From Homalodisca vitripennis (Eukaryota; Arthropoda; Insecta; Hemiptera; Cicadellidae): 64,000 bases of DNA. This document shows, piece after piece, positions 51,201 through 63,800 of the stretch. The number at the start of each line of letters is the position of its first letter. Positions within the stretch are counted from its first letter, which is position 1. The stretch spans positions 7,937,001 through 8,001,000 of the forward strand of contig NC_060214.1 of NCBI RefSeq assembly GCF_021130785.1, read 5' to 3'. The translations under genes and the position numbers were made by a program. A model generated the notes under the pieces. That model had not been told where the DNA came from, made no database searches, and was given only the letters and a program-made list of their open reading frames with translations.

Positions 51201-54200
51201 TTTTATAATCTCTTATGGCTCTGCAAAAATAATAAATGGGAACAATATTTTGAAACAGCAAAAGAGAGCAATTAGAATTATGTTAAAGCTAAACATTGAT
51301 GAACCAACAAAACTTCATTTTCAGAATCTGAAATTAATTGACTGTTTTCACTCAATATATTTTTGAAACCAAACTTCTTGCAAAAAAATAAACCCCCAAT
51401 ACAAATACTCGTACAAATGTTACAATAATACCCATACCACCCATTCTTACAATATTGCATGTTAACAAGCATGTTATCACTCGGGCTTATAGACAGAAGT
51501 TTCATGTAAAATACCAATGTACATGGGGACTAAGTTATTGAAATTCATTAAAAAATTATCACACAATTAAACAACCAATACAAATTTTAAAAAGCTTTTA
51601 ATGAATGTTTAATCAAAGTAGCAGTCCATTCCTTTGAAAAACCTTCCACCTCCACTTAGAGAATTTATTTCAATTCATTTAATGTTCTATCCATTTCTGT
51701 AATAAATAAAGTCTATGTATAATTTGTTCAAACTTATTATAGTATTTAATTATTTTAATTCAACCATGAATTTTGTCCTTATAGGATATATAAAAATGTG
51801 TTAAAAATCTACCTTAGTTGTATTATCTCTGATACTATTCATTTGTATAAAAAAATGAATAAAAATATTTTGACTATACTTGACTTTATACTTAACTAAA
51901 CTCAAACAGTTTGTAAAATGTTGGATAAATAGAAATCTGGCAATTTTATTGTTCCTATTGTTGTCATTCAGACAGTTAATCATCATCCAGGTGGATAATC
52001 ATAATCCAGGTAGGCAGGTAATCATGATTCAGGTAGGTTATCATGATCCAGACAGATAATAATCACCCAGGCAAGTAATAATCATCCAGGCAAGTAATAA
52101 TCATCCAGGCAGGTAATCATCATCTAGGTAGATAATCATAATCCAGGCTCCAACCAGATAATCATGATTCAGGTAGGTTATCATGATCCAGGTAGGTAAT
52201 AATCACCCAGGCAAGTAATAATCATTCAGGCAGGTAATAATCATCCAAACAGGTGATCATTAGCCAAGGATAGAAATAAATCAAGTAACATTGGTAATAT
52301 ATATCTATAATTTGGTTATTGATCCACACCAACGACCCGTGTGTTGACAGAGATTCCACTGATCCCTGATATGGATGAGCTGCAAGAAGAGGACATCCAG
52401 AACCAGGTTGCTCGTGCTCCTTCGTAAGTACCAAGGTGTGATAGAAGTAGCGAGCAGTTGTTGTCTTGAGATTTTTGTTTATTGTAAGCATTAAATAACA
52501 ACATACATTGTACAAATACAAGAGGTATATAATTAATGAAATATGGCATGTTTACAATAAAATGTTTTATAAGTGGGAACTTACTAACTATTGTAATCCA
52601 AGTGAACAAAATTCAGCGCTTAAGAAATAAAATGACAGGCCATAAAATATTTGCAAGACTCTATTACAGTTTTGCGGAAATTGTATGCAATTATTTTAGA
52701 TTTAATTTGTGAACGTAGATGATTGGATATTTTGAATCCCATGAAGATAATGGAAAATAAAAGGAGTTGTGTTGTTTTCTATGTGATGAAGTAAGTTTTA
52801 AAATTCACTCAATCTGCAAAAGTTCTTTAACACTCCTTCAAAAATTTCACATCAAATTTTGATTTGACTCTGATCCTTGCATTGAAGAACTTGTCAAAAC
52901 CACTGCTGCCTTGAGTCTTGCTGTAAACATTTATCACCCTCTGACCTTATCCTACCCAAAATGCCCCACATTATCTCAAGGGATTTTTTGCACGGATTTT
53001 TTGGGGGGGCCACCTTAGTTCTGTTTTACCCCTATCTTTACTGTAACAAGTGATTTCACTTTTCAATGCAAAAAATAAAAAAAGTGGTTTTTGAATTAAT
53101 ATTACTAATATTCAAAATTTAGTTGATTTAATTAAGTAAATTTTATTTAGTATGGTTACAATACAAGAGTGATTTGTTTTGTTTATAATCTTTTTTACAA
53201 AATCTTACCCTGGATTTATCACTGCATTATCTCCACAATCTGCTTACTAAAACAGTCTCAGCTAAAAACTCAACATCTACCTCATGGTTTTTTGGAGTTT
53301 AGGTTCGGGTTAAATAAAAAAATCATCCAATCAGTAAAAAAACCAGTTGAACTTCATAATTTCTAACGTCCCATCAGTCAACTTCTTAATACCTTCAAGA
53401 AACGAACAAGGTCCAGCCTCACTGTTTCAGATACTCTCAATGCTCACTGGACCAATGATTGTGATGTTGTAATATCTCTGATTACTTGTCCATTTTGATA
53501 GAGCAGTCCTTTTCAAATGCCTAATCTCCAATCGTTCTCCTCACATTGGTAAGTTCTCACTGTTTCTGGTATAATGTCTCTTTGCCATAAACCTAAACTT
53601 AAAAACAACAAGAAAAATTGTAACACTTAAGCAACACAATAATCCAGACCTAAGCCTAATCCACCATCTTTTTCTCTTGAACATCCAGTCAAGCCCTATC
53701 CAACTTCTTTCCAGAGCTCAAAATAGCCCATCTCTGACCATTCCCGAGATCACAATTCTATCTGCCAACCAAGGTTTCAACGCCTGTTGACAGTAACAAT
53801 TTGATTACATCTTTGAAGTTAACCTGCAACTCTCTCATTCAATCAATTATAAAAGACTTTACTATAATCCAATTATCCTTCTGAACCAAATTCTTTCCTA
53901 ACAAGATGGACCACAAAACCTAATAACTTATTTCAAAAGCTTTCATCTTAACTGCCAATGGTGCAGTGTAGTGGGTACAACGGTTATCACAATGTAACCG
54001 AATCAAGCTACCTCGAGCGTGGCTGCTGCTTGGATGGGTAACCGCTGAGCGATCCTGTCCTTGCAAGCAATTCGCCTGCCTGGCCTTTGGTGGTGGTTCG
54101 GAAGTCGGTGGTTTAGGCCGTTGGTCCCCAGGTTAAGTGTTAGAGAGAGCTTCTTAGCCCTAACTTCGCCTGGTAAAATAAGACTTCTTTACTTTACTTT

Positions 54201-56400
54201 AACTGCATCAGTCCGCCTTGTTAGCTAATTTTATTTTATTAACTATTTTGGCTCTGAGATGTTAACAAGTTTGAGTCAAAAAATCATGTTTCAGTGTCGT
54301 TGGGAACAAGGTTGCTTCCTTCACGGAACTGGACTCTGATCTGACAAAGAAATCAGCGTTCTCAACGTTGAACAATATCAGTCTGTCGTTACTCACGAGT
54401 CGACTCTACGCCGAGGATGAGATACAGGAGGTGAGTGTCTGTGAGGTTATATGGTGTGGTTGTACAGTACAACCTCGTTTATCCGGACTTCATTTGTTCG
54501 GATTTCGGCGTTATCTGGAGTGGAGCGAGTCAAAATTTTGAAGACTAAACTATCTTTATTGAATTTCCAATGTAATTTGTTTTTCCGTTTATACATAGAG
54601 AAATTAACAATGTTGTAGTGGGCCTATCAGAAGATGATCAGTGTAAATTTGGAAGCTGCATATTATTTTCTTCAAACTGATATTAGTATGGGTGTAGTAG
54701 TCAACGTAGAAATTGTATCAGCAACTTTTTCTGGGGGTGTATACAAAAACTGAACCCCTATCATGTCATCAGGAGCCAGCCAAACTTGTCTATTACTGAA
54801 ATCAACCAGAATTATCACCATATAATAGGAGACAACAAACCTGTGATAAAACACAAGCAAGACTTATATATATAAATATAAGTCAATGACCCTGATTTCG
54901 TCATCCTAAATGCACGTGGTCTCTCAGAACTAAACTATTTAACACCATATTTACTGGGTACATCCCCATTGAGTACTTTTACAGAGAGCAGGACACTAAA
55001 GGTGGAGACGCAATCTATGTGAGCAGGATCTTGAACATGCTGTAGTTCCAGTAAATGGAGCACGTCACAGCGAAGAACTTGTATTTGAGCTGCCCAAGTA
55101 ATTTTTCTGATAGGCATTTATCGATCCGATAATGATTTTAATACTGTCCTAGCTTTGCTGACTAACCTTCTTGATGAGACACCAACGTGTAATAATTGAG
55201 AACAAAGCTGATACTACTCACAAGAAGAAAGAGTACGATATAAATCTTAAGCATGTGAGAAAAACGCAAAATACAGACTTCATAAAGAAAGCAGAAAACA
55301 AATCAAAAGCTATATGGAAAGCGGTAAACTCAGAAAAGCAAATTAAATGCAGGAAAACAAAACAATTCAGCTTAATATTGGCAATAAAGTCACATCAGAT
55401 ACTCAAAAGGTAGCTGACTAGCTAAAGTACTACTTTGTTAATGCAACCAACGTCCTGCCACAATCAAAAAATTGCATGAAATCAATAAAACATGATATCC
55501 TTTACCTATCCTGAAGATTTGATACTCTGGCTCACACCACCATTAAAAGTTTGTAAAACTATCCGAGCCCTTAAATTGTAAAATTCAAGTGGGTTTGACG
55601 ACATTTCGTCAAAAATCATGAAAAACTGTGAAAAAGAATTAATAAATCCTCTAGTTTGTTTGCTTAGGGGAGATTCCCAACTAATCTCAAGACAGCAGAA
55701 GTCAGTATATGCAAAGTTCCAAGCAGGGGGGACTCAGCTGAATCTAAAAACTACAGACCAATTTCACTTCTATCGACTTTCTCAAAACTGATTGAAAACA
55801 TTGTCCCAAAAGGCTATTGCAACACCTCTCACGACGGCAGTTTCTTCCAGAAGAAAAGCTTGGATTCACAGCAAAAAAATGTACAAATTTTTTTAATGTA
55901 GGAGGAATGCATTTGCGCATAGAGTGTGGAACTCCCTTACGGACTAACCACTAAACCCAAATACTGCCATCATAAGTATTACTGAACAAATCACCAAAAC
56001 CGCAAACTTCTTAGATGACAGTAAAGAGTTTGATTGTATTCAACATGATTTGCTGCTGAAAAAAACAGGAAAACTTGGGCATAAAGGGTGTTGCGTGGAA
56101 ATTGTTTGAAAGTTACTTAGCCAGTTACTGTAACTCAGTGCAGTTGTATGAAAATGTACTTCTAACCTAAATTTACAAATTAATATGAGTAACAATAAAT
56201 TATAATAGAAACAATGTTATAAATATTATACAAGTACCTAATAAGTAGCGTTCTCTTTATTTTTGAAGAATAACTTTTCAAACGTGTTCTTTCTTCAGCC
56301 AGACACTGCCTGGACTTGGGATCTTCTCTTCACGGAAGTTGCTTCCGAACTGAGAACAGAGTGGGAAGGCGGAGTCCCAAAGGATTTGTCTCCCCAATAG
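41282..56400 (+). CDS. IFT43: Intraflagellar transport protein 43 homologue
   Basis: Eight coding exons with GT-AG borders and consistent phase: 41282-41320, 41536-41670, 44975-45057, 46688-46720, 50668-50711, 52351-52423, 54295-54430 and 56299-56400 (645 coding bases, 214 aa). Matches to known IFT43 are a GGWADELS segment, the acidic IPLIPDMDELQEEDIQNQVA block, then ASFTELDSDLTKKSAFSTL, then LSLLTSRL, and the C-terminal WTWDLLFTEVASELRTEW. Length agrees with animal IFT43 (~210 aa). The protein belongs to the IFT-A complex and acts in retrograde transport in cilia; in insects this means mainly sensory neurons and sperm. AATAAA lies at 56538. The N-terminus is the least certain part. The introns are full of mobile-element debris. 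Confidence 0.9.
41935..42140 (+). mobile_element. tRNA-derived SINE, second copy (IFT43 intron 2)
   Basis: Shares GTGCTGATGGGCGAGTGG head and TGGCTCATAAGGACGGACAG tail sequences with the SINE at 3067-3290. The A box is recognisable (TGGGCGAGTGG); the B box is eroded. Confidence 0.7.
42480..43065 (+). mobile_element. CR1/jockey-type LINE 3' fragment (IFT43 intron 2)
   Basis: A frame at 42543-42758 gives LSNKLSKAYYLI, then YSYLTYGIEFWGDS, then FLIQNKIIHKI, the typical C-terminal reverse-transcriptase region. Further pieces downstream read LSMEELF, then NNLPNDVKLNNSLKVFKRKV. Host-sense orientation, decayed. Confidence 0.7.
43070..44974. other. Rest of IFT43 intron 2
   Basis: AT-rich with no recognised gene or further element. 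Confidence 0.4.
45241..45283. repeat. (TA)n microsatellite in IFT43 intron 3
   Basis: About 21 TA units without interruption. It is similar in kind to the tract occupied by the Polinton and is a possible ancestor-type target. Confidence 0.95.
46964..47386. mobile_element. Foldback element, ~95-bp arms (IFT43 intron 4)
   Basis: The left arm (46964-47055) contains ACATTTGCCATCGTTCAGTG and GATCTGATCTCTTCTTCAGG. The right arm (about 47288-47386) carries the inverse of both, with CAAATGTCGGGA and CCTGAAGAAGAGATCAGATT. A ~230-bp spacer lies between them. No transposase is visible. Confidence 0.75.
47400..50667. other. Rest of IFT43 intron 4
   Basis: Mostly AT-rich. A segment at 49590-49725 with a C-run and CTTTTCTCCAGGCCTCACAT looks like the edge of a dispersed repeat. 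Nothing else is assigned. Confidence 0.35.
50740..51640 (+). mobile_element. CR1/jockey-type LINE fragment (IFT43 intron 5)
   Basis: The + strand, across slips, reads a ...FLKGHNFILNPQKRVLYI region (after the YADD box position), then SYGSAKIINGNNILKQQKRAIRIMLKL, and more of the C-terminal reverse-transcriptase tail. Many stops; dead. Confidence 0.65.
51975..52262. repeat. Minisatellite in IFT43 intron 5
   Basis: Degenerate 17-20 bp units of the type TAATAATCATCCAGGCAAG and TAATCATGATTCAGGTAGG, about 15 copies, with higher-order similarity (the block around 52010-52080 recurs around 52160-52235). It ends about 90 bp before exon 6. Confidence 0.85.
53950..54215 (+). mobile_element. 5S-rRNA-derived SINE (SINE3-like) in IFT43 intron 6
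   Basis: GAATCAAGCTACCTCGAGCG followed by GCTTGGATGGGTAACCGC matches the internal promoter boxes of 5S rRNA (the box C consensus is close to ACTTGGATGGGTGACCGC). The downstream body ends in short TTTACTTTACTTTAAC repeats. The segment is GC-richer than the intron. Confidence 0.65.
54466..54535 (+). mobile_element. pogo-like element end fragment (IFT43 intron 7)
   Basis: CAGTACAACCTCGTTTATCCGG matches the terminal style of the MITE at 6592. It is preceded by GTA and followed by a second TTCGGATTTCGG motif. No matching opposite end was found. Confidence 0.45.
54880..56170 (+). mobile_element. Decayed CR1/jockey-type LINE with endonuclease and RT parts (IFT43 intron 7)
   Basis: In order on + with many slips: an endonuclease remnant (DFVILNARGLSELNYLTPYL, later LSIR/YRSDNDFNTVL), a linker (SKAIWKAVNSEKQIKCR), then reverse-transcriptase blocks SKNYRPISLLSTFSKLIE, FLDDSKEFDCIQHDLLLKK and GIKGVAWKLFESYL. 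These are fingers and palm of a non-LTR retrotransposon. Same orientation as the host gene. Confidence 0.75.
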
Positions 56401-57327
56401 TGAACTTTCACCACACTCTGCTTAATTCCACAATCCGTCCACTTGACTGTGATTAGAGATTAAGTTGTGAGTTCTTATTTTTCTATTTCATAACTCACTA
56501 AACTCTTGTAATGTAAGTCCTAATAAGTAATATTAGCAATAAACTGTTCTTTCCAAGTCTGTATGTGATTGTATTGTTCTATTAAAAAACCTATGAGGTG
56601 TGACTAGAAAAGTCTTGACAGGCCGGAAAAGTTCTGTTTGTTATTTCTTTTTACACTGTCCTTGTCCAATTACATTAGATAGATATTCCAAGACAGAGAA
56701 ATTGTTTTTAGCCAAAAACATTTTGAAAGGCCAAGCTGTAGTATCTTGAGTTCCTAGTGTATTATCTATAAGTGGTAACATTTTATAAATAATTCCTTTT
56801 AGTTGGTCCACTCCTTTAGGGTTATCAGAGATTTGTCTTATCTGTTTTTGTTTTGTTTATAAATTTGGACACTAATATTATTTGGAAAGTGAGATCTTCA
56901 TTTGACCAATTTGTTAGTGCTGTTTTAACTGAAGTTGGTTTTTATAACCGTTATTTAATGGCCAATTTTATACTTTTTTTCAAACTAACCAATTTTTTTA
57001 TATTAAGTTCTGTTGATTTTCAGCTAGGCATTTTACTTTGACCTTTTTTTTGTTATAAGGTGTAACAGTTTCCTGACGGTGTAAAACTATGAACGACTTT
57101 CACTCCTAGGACTAATCAGGAGGTATGAAGACAATTTACAGGTTATTTTCTATTTTCTTCTTGTGTATAAGATTTTTTACTTACATTACGAAACACAAAT
57201 GTACAAGATATAACTTTAGAATTGCAAGCAAGCACTGCTTGTGGAAGGTTAGAGCAACAAAATTTCTAGATACAAGTTGGAGAAGGCTCAGAGTCTGTGT
57301 CAGTGTCAGATTTCAGACACTGCATAA
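56401..57327. other. IFT43 3' flank
   Basis: Contains the AATAAA signal at 56538-56543. The rest is AT-rich with no gene recognised; the frame at 57125-57352 has no known motif. Confidence 0.45.
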
Positions 57328-59975
57328 GGGGGTTCACTGGTGCCTATACTAACATGTTAAAATTAGGTAAAAACATGACCCGTTATCTCAGAAACAGTAG
57401 TAGGTACAAGCTTGATTTTTTTACTGTATGGAGACTACATCATGTCTAACCTTTCCAAGCACTTTTAATAATATGGCCTTTATAGTTTTTTTTTATTACA
57501 TTTTCTAGATTTTCGTAAATTTTTTTCTAAAAATTTGTAACAAAAAAAATTTGTACTAGGCTTAATTATTTTTTTAAATGCTTCAAATTGCTAGTATACA
57601 AAGCAGTATAGGTACATAATATAGGCTTAAAATTTCAAGTAAATTGATTTTAAGGTTCCTGAGATAATGGGTCATATGTACTTGAAAAATTGGGTTTTCG
57701 GAAATTCGCGAATAAACACAAAACTATTAATATATGTATATAATTTAATAAATTTCACAATATTTACTCCCTTAGAACATTCCTGCTCCATACTCTGGGT
57801 TGTCAGGATCCTCTAGCCTATCCTCTTCTCTTAACTTGGCACCTCTTCGAGCCTGTCGAGCTTTTTTGGTAACTTCGGTCACCGCTTTTTCTGCCTCTTA
57901 ATTCTCAAAGCATCAAGTTTTTTCATTGTTGATATCATATTGGAGCCTGGACTTATACCTAATTTAGCCAACACTTTACATTTTCCAATGTTTCCCTCAT
58001 TGAACGAGATCACAGCATCCTGAACACCTAAAGTGAGAGTATCTAATCCTACAAAAACTGTCTTAGAAATTCCTATTCCAAACGACACTATTAAAAGGAC
58101 TCGTTTAGGATTCTGAGTAAGTAAGTCCATGTAAACATTTCTTCAATAAATCTGGAGATGACAGATCCCTAAAGATTGGTTTTACAGCATCAAGAAACTG
58201 GCTTTGGAAGTGAGTGTTTATGCAAATACTTTTCCTTGGTGACCTGAGAACGGTTGTATTTACACCAGGACTTGATACCTTTGGGGCAAAGACCGTGATG
58301 TGGATTCCTCATCTGTTGAGAGCTTGTGAAAGAAAATGGCCCATATGTCCTGCCTCATGTTTTTCAAGATTTCCTTTGTTTCTTCTTATAGCCTCCCCAT
58401 AGTAATTTTGAAGGGTATCTATTTCTATTTTGGAAAGTCTACCCTTACCATATAACAATTTATTGTCCTCAAGTCGAACGCCTTTCATAGTTTTTGTCAG
58501 ACCTCGCAATCGTGTACCTAAGCGCTTCTGAACATGAGCAACACAATTCCCACTTAGATATGATCACATCTTCACCATATGGTTTAGATTCAAGAACACT
58601 CATGAAGCCTTTACTATCGCCATCACCCAAGTAAGTGAGGTAACGCACTCCTCGATCTTCCACCGATCGTTCAAATATTTTTTTTACTCCTGCAACTTCC
58701 ATGCTGCCACTGGATCCTACAAAGTTTTTTTTACAGTCATGGGCCTTGTTCTTATTTTTCTTGCAGGCAAAAGCAGAACTTTGTTAGTATTTCTACATCA
58801 ATAATTTTTTCCAGTATCTATGCTACTAGCACTTATGACTCCATTCAATGACGTATGTCCTCTTCTTTGCCCAACTCCCATCACAAGCTATGGCCAAAAT
58901 CTGTGCATCCATTGTTTTCTTGAACGGCTTTCTGAAGCTGCTAACTTCATACTGTCTTGAACTAACCTGAATTATTGCTGGTAATATATATATTTATATA
59001 TTGGAATAAATTCTGTAACAGGTTCAGGTAAATTCAAAACACCGCATAACATTCGACCTGCGGTTACCCCTTTTCCTTCTACACGCAATCCATAAGCCAT
59101 TCTGGTGTTGATCTCATATGGTTTTAATGGGCTAGGCCTATTAGAAGTCATAAAAGAAGTAGTGAACAAACATGTTTTACATTTCACAAGTAGTTTGCAA
59201 GCTAGACCATTTCTCTTTGTAACATCTTCTTCGATAACAATGCTTTCGGTGGAATCACAGTTTTTTTACATTTTACAAAAGAACTAATTGCTACAGATAA
59301 AATATTTACTCTTACAATTATATTTCCATCATTGCCAGTATTTATATAGTTGTCATAGTTTCCCTAACCCAGGTGACAGTTTCTTTGTTGCACTAGTACT
59401 TGTAGTAGGGATAGACTTGCTGGAATTAGGAGTATTAGACCTAAGCGTTGATGTAGTTGGTTGTAGGCGTACACTAGTCAAATCAATATTTTGAACAGTT
59501 TTCTTAGTATATTGATTAACCCTAAACTTAACCTTTTTAAATACACCTTTGGATTTAGTCATTATTTTATCACAAAACCAGCACAGTATATTCTAATGAA
59601 CTAAAAGAAAAATATGTCACTAACTTTCCAATATGTGCACAATATTGTAGCAGAACTGACTAATTATAATAAAAGCACAACATAAACAAACTACAGCTGT
59701 CTGCTGAACATATGGCTGCACATTTTTGCCTATAGCCTACATAGAGTAAGGTAAAAACACAACACTAAACAATGATGTACTGTAACTGATATTTTGGTGC
59801 ACAAATCGGAACAAAATGTTGTGTAGCAACTTGTTTAAAAAATCATAGAAAAAAAGTATATTAGGTATATACATGAGTGTTTTTTTATTTTTTATTAAGG
59901 AAGAAACAAATAATTTTTTACACTAATAATCCAAAAAAAATCAAAATTTTAAATTTTTTCAACCCGTGAACCCCC
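57328..59975 (-). mobile_element. Decayed Kolobok-type DNA transposon, 2.65 kb
   Basis: The ends are GGGGGTTCAC at 57328 and its inverse GTGAACCCCC ending 59975. TTAA follows the right end and ATAA (a mutated TTAA) precedes the left end. TTAA targets and G-rich ends fit the Kolobok superfamily. The interior is a broken transposase on the minus strand. Confidence 0.75.
57836..59562 (-). pseudogene. Kolobok/Mutator-like (PF20700-type) transposase remnant
   Basis: Five consecutive minus-strand pieces in different frames: 59353-59562 (Ser/Thr-rich N-terminus); 58972-59187 (VKCKTCLFTTSFMTS, then INTRMAYGLRVEGKGVTAGRMLCGVLNLPEP); 58469-58702 (MEVAGVKKIFERSVEDRGVR, then YLGDGDSKGF); 58309-58509 (a LSKIEIDTLQNYYGEAIRRN block); and 57879-58130. 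The GDGDSK motif and the order of blocks are typical of the insect Mutator-like transposase domain. It is broken by several frameshifts and stops. Confidence 0.75.
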
Positions 59976-60812
59976 TTAAGAGGAAGGTGAACTGGAGCTG
60001 AAATCAACATTCACATTTCAATGGATCTTTCTTTCTTCATCACAAGTGCGGGGCTGTGCCAAAACTCACACTGAAGATCAAGGGCATTTCCGCTTGGTAT
60101 TTTCCTGAACTGAGATCACATGCCAAATCGTCGAACGGTGGAGTTCACATAATTAAAACCAAGAAATAAAATAAGTTTAAAAAATATTTTCATTGTGCAT
60201 GAGATTAAATACATTAAAATATATAAAACCTTACAAATAAAAATGTTGTCACTCTTAAATAATCTTTATAAAAGTAAATTTTGCAACAACGTTAACAGAT
60301 GAAAATCATTGAAGCCAAATCTGAATAGAACGGCTGTAAAAAAAGAAAAAGAAATTAATAGAGAATGAAGCAGATTATGGAGTAAGAAAGTAAAAAGGAG
60401 AAAAAATGCCCATTGTTTTGAGATTTAAATTGTAATATCAGTGTAAGGTTGGCCATAAAATAAATGAACTTTATTATGTTGGATTTTAGTTTTGCCCTAC
60501 TATCGTTCGATTTTTTTTACCATGGTAGAAACAAATATCTTGATTTTAGTAAACGTAGAGACCAATATTCTTTATTTGGTTATTTACATTAAGGGAGCAA
60601 GCATGGATTTGCAGTTTAAAAATGTATTATGAATTTAAGAACTCGTCTCAAATCCACAAATTTTGCACTTAAGAAACTTAGATTTTAGTGTCACAATGCT
60701 TATGAATTGATAAAAATATGATTATCTGTTTTATAAAATTGTTTTATAATTTACATTTAAAGCAGATAAAAAAGTTCATTTGATATTCAGGACAGAAAAA
60801 TGTATCCTGAAT
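59976..60812. other. AT-rich spacer between two transposons
   Basis: No gene or structure recognised. Confidence 0.5.
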
Positions 60813-60816
60813 TTAA

Positions 60817-63800
60817 CCTCCTGAGACCCAGAGATTTTTGTTGTTTTTTCTAATTAACTCCTAAGTGACTAATACTAGGCCATTTAACTACAACTCAGTT
60901 GAGTCCTGAGCGTAAACTGATGTATACTTAAACAAATTCCTGAGTGCCTAGTATTAGTCACTTAACTTCAAAATTCTCTCCATGGCTTGCTGGTTATCAG
61001 ACTGCCCCATAGGGGGGTAGCACTGTACAGGTTAGAATGTTCCTTGTTGATGTAGTTCCTCAACTCACCGCTAGTGCGTCAGTGTGACACAGCATTGAAA
61101 CAAACAAGATGGCAACACCACCCAGAAAATCATCCTCTACAAATCAACGATGTAAAGTAGATAAAACCATTGTTTTCCTTTATAAGTTATATTTATATGT
61201 CATAAACACATCACAAGGTTATTATGTAGTGTATTAAATGCAACAATAATCAGTTTCTTTATAGGACAAATTGTTGTGCAATCTAAGTGACTAATATTAG
61301 GCACACAGGGCTAAAGACCAAAAGGCAGTATTTTACTAATACCTAATACTAGTAACTTCGTCGTCTTTATTATGTTGAATTTCACTATAAACTTTTTTAC
61401 AGTGACACAAGAAAAATCAATGCTTGTCTGTTTGGGACTGATGATTCTGAGATCGAGGATTTCAATGATGAAGAAAATGAAGATAATGTCCTCAGTGCCA
61501 GCACAAGAGAGCAATCTTTATTTCAAGCGAATTGGAGTGACAATACTGACAGCGACCCTGACTATCATCCCTCAACTAGTGACAGCGATAACGAACCCAC
61601 AACATCAACAGCAGTAAAGGTAACTTGATCATCAAATTTCTTTATCCTAACCTAACCTAATGTAATCTAACTTATACAAACAAAATACATGTAATTACTA
61701 TGGTTACCACATTCTACTTAAAATTCTGTTGAAAATTATTAAATACTTTAACTGAGTACATGATTTATTTTATTTTATTGATTGTTTTCAGAAAAATCAA
61801 CTAGCCAAAAGGAAGAAAAATACTAAACTGCAACCACCAATCAAGAGAACAAAGAACATACCTACTGCCGAACCATGGAGAAAAGGCATTTTTTCTCCTG
61901 ATCCTGTGACTCTTCACGAACCTTCGTATATACCACTGGACTGTACGAATTGGAGTAATGAGAAGTTTGTTGAACTATATTATGATGATGATATTCTTTT
62001 ACAATTTGTGGAGAAAAAGCAACCAGACTTATGTACTTAAGACAGGTAAAAGTTTGAACTTATCTTTGAGAGAATTCAAAGTTTGGTTGGGAGTAAATTT
62101 TGTAATGTCATCCCTACAGTTGCCCCAAATACGTATGTATTGGGACAAGGAATGGAGAGTTGCTGTAGTTGCTGATTCATATGTCTAGGGACAGGTTTTT
62201 TTCAAATAAGAAATTCACTAAAAAATTGTCTTTGATGATGACATTAATGAAGAGCAAAGGAAAGCCGATAGGCTATGGAAAATAAGACCATGATTGACCG
62301 TGTTTTTGTTAGAATGCTTAAAACAAACCAGAAATCAACACATCTGTATAGATGAGATGATGATACCCTTCAGTGGCACAAGTGACTTAAAACAGTACAT
62401 TCCCAACAAGCCCAACCCCTTAGGAATTAAAGGTATTTGTTTTGGCTAATCCTACTGGGATTATATGTGACTTTGTGGTTTACCAGAATCAGACCACCTT
62501 TACTCAAGATATTGCTGGAAGCTTTTGGCAATGTGAGTCTGCCGTTCTTTATCTAACTCGGTCTTTTAGTTCTGGTCATGTCATTTACATCGACAGATAT
62601 TTTAATACTGTACGATTAGCTGAAGAACTTCTTAATCGTGGAATTAGATGCTCAGGGACTTTAAGGAAGGATAGGCTTCCCCAGGATAATGATCTTCCTG
62701 ACGACAAGATTTTTAAGAAAAGGCCAAAGTAGGGGTTCAGCCACTGTCAGTGTTCGCGCCGATGGTGCGATAGCATTAACAAAGTGGCTGGATAACAAAT
62801 CCGTAACTATGATCTCAACTAATGAGTCCGTTGAGCCCATGTGTGAGGTTAAAAGGTGGTCAAAGGCTGAGAAGAGGTATATTCAAGTGTCCCAACCAAG
62901 TGTGGTGCAGTCATACAACAAAAATATGGGAGGGGTGGATTTGATAGACAGAATACTATCTTATTGCCCTTCGAGATCTAGAACTAAAAAATGGACAGTT
63001 AGATGTTTATGTTTATTGCACTTTTTTGATGTAGCCCTAGGAAATGCATGGCTTCAGATGAGGGAGATTAAGAAATCGTCAGGAGTATCTCCCAAGGACA
63101 TTGTTCAATTCATGCATTTCAAGTTGGAATTAGGTAAATCCATGATTGAGAAGAATAGTGTTCGTCTGGATGTTGATGAAAATGGGGATGAAGATCAAGG
63201 ACACCAAGAAGAAGGATTTTTGGATCGTAGGAAGAGTGCGGGCCCATGTTTAGAGAAAAGACTGCAAGGCGCCACCCACTTACCGGAGGTGACAAAGAAA
63301 ATCCAAAAGAGGTGTGCTCTTTCCAAAGTGTTTAAAAAAAATCTACTGTTTTTTTGTACACAGTGCAAAGTTTATCTTTGCCTTGTAGATGGAAGGAACT
63401 GTTTTGCTAAATACCACACAAAGTAATTTGAGGGTCATGATTTAAAAATCCTAATTAACTTAGTATTTTTAATTAACTCTAAAAATCAACAGAAACCATG
63501 GAAGTCTGATTACGATAGCTCAGTGCAGTATTTTAATTCTTTTGTACTCATGTTAATTGACACTTAATAAAATATATGGTTTAACTGGATGTACTATGTT
63601 TTTATACCATTTCTACCCATTTTCAGTCCGAAGTGCCTATTATTTAGGAAACAATCAAAAAGGGTAGAATAAGGCACAACAGAATTTTTTAAATATTTTT
63701 TTTGGCTCTTTTCATTTTGTTTATAGACAAGTTATTATCATGTCATATGATATTTTAAAAGAAAAAAATTCTCGGGACTCAAGGCCAATTTTTTAGAGTG

